From CAYUPY01 sp964446595 (GTDB lineage: Bacteria; Patescibacteriota; Dojkabacteria; J137; JAEUSD01): a stretch of DNA of 19,032 bases. Both the position numbers and the translations under genes were made by a program. Shown piece by piece: positions 5,754-12,700 of the stretch; the stretch's first letter is position 1; every line of letters begins with the position of its first letter. Location of the stretch: the NCBI GenBank assembly GCA_964446595.1, contig CAYUPY010000019.1, positions 1 through 19,032 of the forward strand. Direction: 5' to 3'. Under the pieces are notes generated by a model, which saw only the letters and a list, made by a program, of their open reading frames with translations, was not told the origin of the DNA and ran no database searches.

Positions 5754-8214
5754 AGTACCTTCCAAAAATCTGGAAATCATTTAAATCTAGGTAACAATCA
5801 TCACCTATAATATCCAAACTACAGTTATTTAAAGTCTGTTTATAGTTTAGTGCGAACGCGCCAAAATCTACGATATTTAATACTTTATTGTCATCCGAAT
5901 CTGCAGGACAGGCAATATCCTCATCACCTGGGGTTTCTTCGGGTATTTCAGGCTGCGTGGTTGGTGCACACCAGTTCGTATATGGATCCACTGCACATGG
6001 CTGTTCATTATAAGCACACGCGGGCAATGGTACACATTCACCACCACAAACTTGATTATTTGAAGAAGCAATACATGAACCACCTTCGCAACTATTAGCG
6101 TCTACTGGTTCACACACTGGATCATCTGTACATACACCTTGATAGGCAATAGGAACACCTGCCTGTGAAGCTACACACTCATTATTGTACGTGATTCCAT
6201 TCTGACCACACACGGGGTCATATACACCAGAACAACTCCCCCCTCCGTTGGGATAACTACTTGGATAGCTGCTGGGATAACTACTTGGAGTTTCCTCTGG
6301 GTAGCTACTTGGGTAGCTAGATGGAGCTTGTTGATAATTGGCAGCTGAAACTAAGTATTGAGCCGTCACATTTGCAACATGTAGTTCCCCATTAACATTC
6401 TTTTCACAACGTAATGTGTTGTATAGCATCCAATCACCTCTAATATTGGAAAGAGTTACTTCACGCGTACCAGTATTCTGAACTGCTGTATCCGCACTGC
6501 CGGAACGGGTAATATTAGGGTTACTAGTATTAGATACTAGTAAAGGCTGAATTAGTAACCGACAATTAGTCATATTAAGATTAGCCCAACTCACCTTATA
6601 CTTCACACTATTGGGGTAGTTCTGATAGTTAGACTGACTATAGTCATTGTCGAACACCTGAACGACTAAATCTGGAGAAAATGAAGGAGTTAGCCCCACT
6701 GTAACCTTCTCAGAAGTATCAAAGCCACCCTCCCCATCTACACAACGCAGCTGATGTTCGTAGCTTACATTTGAGGAAGAAACTAACTGTTCTACATCCA
6801 CTTTAAGTGATCCGTTGCCTGATGTTCCACCAATAGCTAACTGTAGTGGAGAGATAAGGTTAGAGCGAATTTCGGGAATGTAATCAGAATAGACATAAGT
6901 CAAATTGCTATCGATGTAACAAGTTTGGTAACCACTCACATCCCAATCTAGGTTGTAACTTCCAGGAACTGTTACACTGTTCACATCATCATTTACAGAT
7001 AAGCTTAAAGATTTTGTTTGCTCACCCTGCTCCAGCTCCTCACCAAAATTGACAGCCATAGTTCTATTGAATTCCCCGAGGTTACCTTCACAAGCTAAGC
7101 GATAAGTGACCTTGCTAATGCCTGCAGCCTCACTACTGGAGAAAGTTCTAATGAACGTGCGGTCATCAAAACTGACCAATACTTCACTGCTTACTGGTTC
7201 CAGCGTATTTGGATCAACTGTTTCAGTTAGGTAACAGTATTCAACATTGGTTTGTGTTATGTTCACTTGAATCTCAATATCTTCTGCTCCGATTTGAGGA
7301 GAAAGGTCTATTTCTGACTGAATAGCTGAGTCAATATTATTTACTCGTAAGCTTCCTCCGGGTTGAGACACAAAACTACAAGACCTTGATAATAGTTCCG
7401 GGTGGAAATAGCTAAGAACTTCTGGGTCACAGCTAGAAATATCATATGCATAACGAGTTTGTTCGTTTACGGCATTACAACTACTCCAGTTAGAAAGATA
7501 GATAGTACATTTTCCGGGCGGAATAATTTTACCGCTAGGCAAGCTTAAAGATGATAATAATTCAAGTTCTACTACATTGTCACTGATTGTATTTACCTTG
7601 TGATTACCCAGACTTTGAGTATCTTTTTGCGATACATATACTGGTGTAAATACGGTGGCCACATTTGTTGTCCCAAGAGTTGTTTGGGTAGCTACAATCT
7701 CTACAGCAGCAGGACGGTCAATATTGCCCGTACGCTGAAAGCGAATACCTGCTATCAGCTCTTGAGAAAATAAGTTGCGGTCTCCAACAGTAGTAAAATC
7801 AAATGTAATAGTACCGTTAGTACTGTTTAGTGATTGATTTAGGTACAAAATACCATCCTGTTCTAGCAATTGAACTGCTTGCATACTGGTATTATCAAAG
7901 CTCAAAACGACTTCTCCAGATTTGATGGGATTATTTTGGGTAGAAAAGGCATTAGCATGAATAGAAATATCAAATGTACTTGGTGTGCCAATCTTAGTCT
8001 GAGGGGATTGGGTCAAGTAATAACCAGGCTTTCCGGTCACACTATCTGTAACTGGCAGGGAAATCTGATCCGGCAACCTTACCACCTGCTCAGGCACAAT
8101 AAAAACAGATGAGACTAGACTGAGTGCGAGGAAAGCTGTTGCCACAGCAAGGAAAATTGCCGCTAAGCGCAGAAAATCTTCGCGATAGACAACTTTTATT
8201 AAGCTCTGTTTCAT
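5728..8214 (-). CDS. Large surface protein: cohesin-like domain, Ig-like regions, Kazal domain and dockerin
   Basis: This 828-residue exported protein has several modules. Residues 16-40 are a signal or anchor helix. Residues 65-195 look like a cohesin (IGTPSTFDISIHAN, GEVVLSFDNTSMQAV, LIAGIRFQ). About 205-625 is beta-rich with Ig-like segments such as SYNLDWDVSGYQTCYI and VKYKVSWANLNMTNC, and many paired Cys. Residues 631-655 are an SSYP-repeat linker. Residues 661-695 are a Kazal serine-protease-inhibitor domain (YDPVCGQNGITYNNEC...AGV...YQGVC). About 696-750 is Cys-rich. Residues 771-826 are a dockerin with two EF-hand-like loops: DSDDNKVLNIVD (ligands D, D, N, N, D) and a degenerate DIIGDDCYLDLND. 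Kazal domains inhibit proteases; dockerins bind cohesins with calcium. A TATATT box lies 6 nt before the ATG. The Kazal call is strong, dockerin good, cohesin moderate. Confidence 0.85.
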   Translation of the reverse strand: MKQSLIKVVYREDFLRLAAIFLAVATAFLALSLVSSVFIVPEQVVRLPDQISLPVTDSVTGKPGYYLTQSPQTKIGTPSTFDISIHANAFSTQNNPIKSGEVVLSFDNTSMQAVQLLEQDGILYLNQSLNSTNGTITFDFTTVGDRNLFSQELIAGIRFQRTGNIDRPAAVEIVATQTTLGTTNVATVFTPVYVSQKDTQSLGNHKVNTISDNVVELELLSSLSLPSGKIIPPGKCTIYLSNWSSCNAVNEQTRYAYDISSCDPEVLSYFHPELLSRSCSFVSQPGGSLRVNNIDSAIQSEIDLSPQIGAEDIEIQVNITQTNVEYCYLTETVDPNTLEPVSSEVLVSFDDRTFIRTFSSSEAAGISKVTYRLACEGNLGEFNRTMAVNFGEELEQGEQTKSLSLSVNDDVNSVTVPGSYNLDWDVSGYQTCYIDSNLTYVYSDYIPEIRSNLISPLQLAIGGTSGNGSLKVDVEQLVSSSNVSYEHQLRCVDGEGGFDTSEKVTVGLTPSFSPDLVVQVFDNDYSQSNYQNYPNSVKYKVSWANLNMTNCRLLIQPLLVSNTSNPNITRSGSADTAVQNTGTREVTLSNIRGDWMLYNTLRCEKNVNGELHVANVTAQYLVSAANYQQAPSSYPSSYPEETPSSYPSSYPSSYPNGGGSCSGVYDPVCGQNGITYNNECVASQAGVPIAYQGVCTDDPVCEPVDANSCEGGSCIASSNNQVCGGECVPLPACAYNEQPCAVDPYTNWCAPTTQPEIPEETPGDEDIACPADSDDNKVLNIVDFGAFALNYKQTLNNCSLDIIGDDCYLDLNDFQIFGRYYEQQLTCN
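6247..6326 (-). repeat. Degenerate 12-nt tandem repeat encoding SSYP
   Basis: Repeats of a GGATAGCTACTT-like unit (plus strand) encode five SSYP tetrapeptides, interrupted once by EET, in the linker before the Kazal domain of the 828-residue surface protein. Such repeats form flexible extracellular spacers and can change copy number by slippage. Confidence 0.8.
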
Positions 8215-8220
8215 CGCTAC

Positions 8221-8226
8221 AATATA
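8221..8226 (-). promoter_or_regulatory. -10 box of the dockerin-protein gene
   Basis: TATATT on the minus strand ends 6 nt before the ATG at 8214. This spacing would place transcription initiation at or next to the start codon. No clear -35 is visible. Confidence 0.45.
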
Positions 8227-8289
8227 GAGAATATTTTAGGAGAGTGCCAGAGAAAATATGAGATTTAAAATAAGTTCGGCTTAATACGC

Positions 8290-8295
8290 TAAAAT
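8290..8295 (+). promoter_or_regulatory. -10 box of rnpA
   Basis: TAAAAT ends 5 nt before the rnpA ATG at 8301. No Shine-Dalgarno sequence can fit between them, so a leaderless mRNA is likely. No clear -35 is visible. Confidence 0.5.
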
Positions 8296-8300
8296 TAACT

Positions 8301-8666
8301 ATGTTGCCTAGAAAGTTAACGCTAACTAAAGCGGAAATTGAAACAGTTGCTAAAAAAGGGCGCTATATTGGACGTAATGAGTATTTATCAATCAAGTATT
8401 TAGACCGTAGGGCTGTGGTCTCTGGAGCTGACGGAGAAGTAAGGAAATTTGCCATTTCTGTTTCCAAAAAAGTAGAGAAGCTGGCAGTTAAGCGAAACAG
8501 CATTAAACGCAGACTACGTGTGGCGGTAGACGGTATGTTAACTGGGGATAAGATAGAAAAAATTGCGGAAGGATACTATTTGATCGTGGTACAAGCGCCG
8601 CTGCCGCGCGTGAGCGCGGCAGCGGTAACCGAAGACCTTATGCGAATTGTGCAAAAGCGCGGTTAG
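8301..8666 (+). CDS. rnpA: Ribonuclease P protein component
   Basis: This 121-residue protein assists the catalytic RNase P RNA in removing 5' leaders from pre-tRNAs. The family signature is clear: SVSKKVEKLAVKRNSIKRRLR (residues 53-73) matches the RNR-type motif (KKVGKAVVRNRIKRRLRE) that binds the RNA. It is preceded by the usual N-terminal segment with basic residues (LPRKLTLTKAEIETVAKKGRYIG). The ATG lies 5 nt after a -10 box, suggesting a leaderless transcript. Residues 100-107 (PLPRVSAA) are encoded by a 12-bp GC-rich hairpin. The last 29 nt overlap the 3' end of rpsG in a convergent arrangement. The usual neighbours are displaced: rpmH lies 3.3 kb upstream beyond opposite-strand genes, and no yidC follows. 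Identity is secure. Confidence 0.94.
   Translation: MLPRKLTLTKAEIETVAKKGRYIGRNEYLSIKYLDRRAVVSGADGEVRKFAISVSKKVEKLAVKRNSIKRRLRVAVDGMLTGDKIEKIAEGYYLIVVQAPLPRVSAAAVTEDLMRIVQKRG
8598..8625. repeat. GC-rich hairpin inside rnpA
   Basis: CCGCTGCCGCGC and GCGCGGCAGCGG are perfect 12-bp arms around GTGA, a GNRA-type tetraloop in the rnpA mRNA. The first arm is four complete codons (PLPR); the remainder encodes VSAAAV, between the family core and the last helix. Confidence 0.9.
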
Positions 8667-9105
8667 ATTCAGCCATTCTTTCGACTTCTTCCTTCTTCTT
8701 CACTGAAGCACCTTCGTTATTGAAAGCAGCTGTCAGTTCTTGACCTAAGTAAAAAGAGTAAGGCTTATCTTTTCGTGCCTTTCGAGAAAGTCCAACAATC
8801 CAACGGAAAGCCAATACGACTTTGCGCTCTGGACTAGTTGGTGTAGGCACTTGGTAGTTAGAACCACCAACACGACGTGCCTTTGTCTCAATATCTGGAC
8901 TCGCGTTTTCCACAGCCTGATGTAATGCTGCTAAAGCATCTGTCTTGCTATTCTTTGCTAAAGCATCAAGTGCATCATATACAATTGTACGAGCAGTATC
9001 TTTTTTACCATCCTGCATTACGTAGTTAATTAGCTTAGTAACCAACTCGCTGTTGTAGCGTGGATCTGGTTCAAGCTTTCTTTTAGGGGCTCTGCGTCCT
9101 CTCAT
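8638..9105 (-). CDS. rpsG: Ribosomal protein S7 (uS7)
   Basis: This 155-residue protein has the standard S7 length and pattern. It opens MRGRRAPKRKLEPDPRYNSELVTKLIN and has GGSNYQVPTPTSPERKVVLAFRWIV (usual GGANYQVPVEV...A.RW) in the middle. It ends ERMAESNRAFAQFA (usual KMAEANRAFAHYRW). S7 nucleates the head of the small subunit by binding 16S rRNA. It is the last gene of the rpoB-rpoC-rpsL-rpsG run; the usual next gene, fusA, is absent and the convergent rnpA follows with 29 nt of overlap. The 171 nt separating it from rpsL hold three hairpins, one terminator-like, so its level could be set apart from rpsL. No Shine-Dalgarno is visible before the AT-flanked ATG. Confidence 0.96.
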   Translation of the reverse strand: MRGRRAPKRKLEPDPRYNSELVTKLINYVMQDGKKDTARTIVYDALDALAKNSKTDALAALHQAVENASPDIETKARRVGGSNYQVPTPTSPERKVVLAFRWIVGLSRKARKDKPYSFYLGQELTAAFNNEGASVKKKEEVERMAESNRAFAQFA

Positions 9106-9143
9106 TTTTAGTAATTAATAATTAATTTAGTTAACTGTTTTTA

Positions 9144-9179
9144 AATAAAAATCGGCCGGCGGAAGAATTCCGCCGGCCG
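9144..9179 (-). terminator. Terminator-like hairpin between rpsL and rpsG
   Basis: A perfect 12-bp GC-rich stem (CGGCCGGCGGAA, 9153-9164, and its complement 9168-9179) with a 3-nt loop is followed on the minus strand by ATTTTTATTT. This fits an intrinsic terminator or attenuator that would reduce readthrough from rpsL into rpsG. It may instead be another member of the GC-rich palindrome class seen in nearby genes. Confidence 0.6.
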
Positions 9180-9195
9180 GGATACTTCCTTCTTC

Positions 9196-9216
9196 TTCGC
9201 GGCCTCAGGCCGCGAA
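9196..9216. repeat. GC-rich palindrome, second hairpin in the rpsL-rpsG spacer
   Basis: TTCGCGGCCT and AGGCCGCGAA pair perfectly around one C. On the minus strand it shares the leader GAAGTAT plus CGGCC with the terminator-like hairpin at 9153-9179, suggesting duplication of a unit. No T-run follows it directly. Confidence 0.75.
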
Positions 9217-9221
9217 TACTT

Positions 9222-9244
9222 CTTAGCCCGCAAGCGGAACTAAG
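9222..9244. repeat. Third hairpin in the rpsL-rpsG spacer
   Basis: CTTAG/CTAAG and CCGC/GCGG pair as two short helices separated by a small internal loop. It is weaker than the other two hairpins but directly abuts the second. The rest of the 171-nt spacer (9106-9276) is AT-rich and shows no open reading frame I would support. Confidence 0.5.
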
Positions 9245-9276
9245 TCGGGTTTAATTTTTAAGGTCTACTACTCTAC

Positions 9277-9720
9277 TTACTTAGGTTTTTTAGCTCCGTA
9301 ACGACTGCGGGCTTGTCTGCGATTTTGCACAGCGCCTGCATCGTATACACCACGTACAACTTGGTAGTTTACACCTGGCAAGTCGGGACGACGTCCAGCC
9401 TTTAACAGCACCACAGAGTGCTCTTGCAAGTTGTGTCCTTCACCTGGAATGTAAGCTAATACTTCCTGGTTATTGGACAATCTAACTCTTGCTACTTTAC
9501 GTAAAGCAGAGTTAGGTTTACGTGGAGTCATGGTACGTACGTTAACGCAAACACCACGACGCAACGGATTAGGTTTGTAAAAGTACTTGTTGTGTACACT
9601 GTTGTAATTAAAGTGTAACGACTTATACCTAATCGTTTTCTTGAACTGCAAACCTTTGTAGCGTACTTTTCCTTTTTTCGGTTTTCTGCCCTTACGGACA
9701 AGTTGCGATACTCTAGCCAT
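9277..9720 (-). CDS. rpsL: Ribosomal protein S12 (uS12) with a 24-residue insertion
   Basis: S12 sits at the decoding centre of the small subunit. The protein has the signature MTPRKPNSALRKVARVRLS and YIPGEGHNLQEHSVVLLKAGRRPDLPGV, and ends RSRYGAKKPK. At 147 residues it is longer than the usual ~124. The extra 24 residues fall between the N-terminal QLVRKGRKPKK and RRGVC, in a stretch rich in Lys, Tyr, Phe, His and Asn (about 19-49). The streptomycin-site lysines are changed: K43 (E. coli numbering with Met) is R67 and K88 is P112. The Asp that RimO methylthiolates in other bacteria is kept (D113). It lies 3 nt after rpoC, so it is co-transcribed and probably reinitiates. Identity is secure. 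Confidence 0.96.
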   Translation of the reverse strand: MARVSQLVRKGRKPKKGKVRYKGLQFKKTIRYKSLHFNYNSVHNKYFYKPNPLRRGVCVNVRTMTPRKPNSALRKVARVRLSNNQEVLAYIPGEGHNLQEHSVVLLKAGRRPDLPGVNYQVVRGVYDAGAVQNRRQARSRYGAKKPK

Positions 9721-9723
9721 AAT

Positions 9724-12700
9724 TTATACTGATACTCCAGTTGATGTTAATGATAGTTCCACATTCTGCACATTCTCACCGTCTTGCTTCTTAGTAAGGA
9801 TGTCGCCGATTGGAACAGGTCGGCCGATTATAACATTTTCCTTCAATCCTCTCAAATAGTCTATCTTACCCACTAAGGACGCATCGGTTAGAACACGTAC
9901 CTGTTGTTGGAAGGATGCTGCCGATAGGAAGCTCTCCGTTCGCAAGGAGGCGTTTGTTAGACCAAGAATTGTACGTTCAAATTTAACCGGCTTTTTACCT
10001 TCGGCTTTTAGCTGCTCGTTTTCCTGCTCAAGCTTAGAAACGTCAGCATATTCGCCTATTAAGCGCTCAGCACTATCACCATTATCAGTGATACGAGCAA
10101 AACGTCCCATCTGAGAGACAATTGCCTCTAAGTGTAGGTCATTCAATGGAATACCGTACACTGAGTAAACTGCTTGTACTTCATCAATGATGTACTTCTG
10201 AGCTGCTCTCACACTGATGTAGTCAGCTAACTCTTTTGGATCAATTGATCCATAGGTTAATTGTTGACCTCTTTCTACATACTCACCATTTTTAACTAAC
10301 AATGAGCGTAGATCGTGAGTGGTCATTTCTGATTCAACATCTCTTTCTACAAGTAGGTAAAGTTTGCTATCTTGTAACTCTACTCTTCCTGCTAGGTCAG
10401 CTTTAATGTCTTCACCAGTTGAGCGAGTGATAAGTACTGCGCCCTTCTTTACTTCCTGTCCACGTGATACTTGCGCAACATCTCCTTCACCAAGCTCAAA
10501 GGTCTTACGCATCTTCTTTGTAGAAGTGATGCGGATTGTGACATCATTCTCGTTCTCAATCACTTTTACTTCCCCAGCGATGTCAGCAATTAAAGCCTTA
10601 GCCTTTGGTGTACGCAGCTCGAATAGCTCTTCTACACGAGGCAAACCTTGGGTAACATCTCCACGTGCACGCGCATCAGATTTGTTCTTCAGCGTTAGCT
10701 GTGTGGTTGGTTCTCCGATTGATTGAGCGGCAATAATTCCTACTGCTTCACCCATCTTTACGATTTCACCAGTTCCAAAGTCGCGACCATAAGATTTAAT
10801 GCTCAGGCCATGAGGCAATGTACATGTAATTGGTGAGAACACCTCAACTTCTTCGATTTTGTCATTTGCAGCAATCTTCTTAGCAGCTTCTAGACTAATC
10901 ATCTCATCCTTCTTAGCAATTAACTCACCTGTGTCAGGATCAGCAATGTCTTTTACTAGATAACGACCATGAATACGCTCATCGAACTCTTGGTTGCGTT
11001 TGTCATGCTTAGACAGCACCACTCCTTCAGTAGAATCATCCCAGTCGGAAACGATTACTAAATCTTGAGCAGCATCTACCAAACGACGAGTTAAGTATCC
11101 TGAATCAGCTGTTCTTAAGGCTACGTCTGCGTATGACTTACGCGTACTCTTAGCATGTACAAAGTATTCAAAGTTATTCAATCCTGATTCATAGTTGCCC
11201 ATCAAAGGCAGGTCTACAACGTTACCTCCAATGTCAGTAACGTAACCTTTTACACCTGAGATGTTCTTAACCCATGAAGATACAGGTGTAGCCTTAGAGT
11301 TATTTAAGTGAACCAAGTTACTGTCAGTACTCTTACTTGCTAGTTCCCAAGTAGACTCACCGATTGCTTCAGAGGTGCTAATCCACTCTTCCTGACGCAA
11401 TCTAGATAGTTCTTCCTTAGTTATCAAACCATCGTAATAATCATCAACCAGCTCGTTTTCACGATTTAAGTATTCTTTCAATCTGTTATCTACAATCTCT
11501 TTTGCTCCAAATTGGAACTCAGACATTGCCACAGAGAATCCACTACGTGTTGCATACCTAAAACCAAGACTCTTAATTACGTCTAGTGTCTCAATGGCTA
11601 CCATGCGTCCGTAACGGTTGAACACATCAGCTGTGAGTTTCTGCACAGACTTACGATCCAAGGTCTCGTTAACGAATGGATAGTCCTCTGGGAACGCTGT
11701 GTTAAAGATTGCTCTACCTACAGTGGTAGTTACAATCTTCCCACTCTTGAGACGCAATTTAATTGGCTGATACAACGTGATTTCTCCAGTTGTATAACGT
11801 GCAATTGCTTCGTCGCGGTTAGCGAAAGCGAATTTAGCGTCCTTTGGCTCACCCTTCATTAAGGTTAGGAAGTAAACTCCCAATGCCATGTCTTTTTCTG
11901 TGTTCATGATTGGGGAACCATCAGCCATGGAAAGCATGTTTGATGGAGCCATCATGCGCTCTTTAATTTCTTCTACAGCTTGTTGTGATAGTGGCAAGTG
12001 AACAGCCATTTGATCTCCATCAAAGTCGGCGTTATAACCACGACACATCAATGGGTGTAGCTGAATAGAGTTACCTTCAATTAGTACTGGGAAGAACCCT
12101 ACAATACCTTGCTTGTGCAAAGTAGGTGCACGGTTTAGCAATACTGGTCTGTTCTTACTTACTTCTTCCAGAATATCCCAAACTTCATCGACCTTCTCAT
12201 CGTATAGAATTTTTGCACGAGCAGGGTTACCGGCCAATCCACGTGAGATTAATTCACGGATAATGAATGGCTTGAATAGCTCTAGAGCAATTGTTTTTGG
12301 CAAACCACACTGGTAAACCGTTAGGTCTGGTCCAGGTACAATTACTGCACGTCCTGAATAATCCACACGCTTACCAAGTAAGTTCTGACGGAAACGACCC
12401 TGTTTACCACGCAACATGTCAGAAAGTGATTTATAAGGAAGTCCGCGGGCGTTATTAGTTGGGCTACCAGGTCGGTGACTGTTATCTAACAGCGCATCAA
12501 CAGATTCCTGCAACATACGACGCTCGTTACGCAAGATAACTTCTGGCGCGCCAAGGTCGATAAGTCTCTTCAAACGATTGTTACGGTTGATTACACGTCT
12601 GTATAAATCATTTAGATCAGATGTCGCAAATCTTCCTCCTGGCAACTGAATAATCGGTCGCAGGTCTGGAGGTAGGATTGGCAACACTTCTAGAATAATC

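Noticed and set aside
6247..6326. Tandem repeats considered as a CRISPR array
   Set aside because: They are 12-nt in-frame units encoding SSYP with no spacers.
10655..10680. GC-rich CGTGCACG palindrome in the RpoC trigger-loop codons, sharing GATGCGCG with an infB repeat arm
   Set aside because: Only 8 bp of symmetry; too short to class with the 10-18 bp repeats, and the shared octamer could be chance.
12544..12553. TGGCGCGCCA palindrome in rpoC
   Set aside because: Ten bases of self-complementarity (5-bp arms) encoding conserved LGAPE residues; no sign of insertion.
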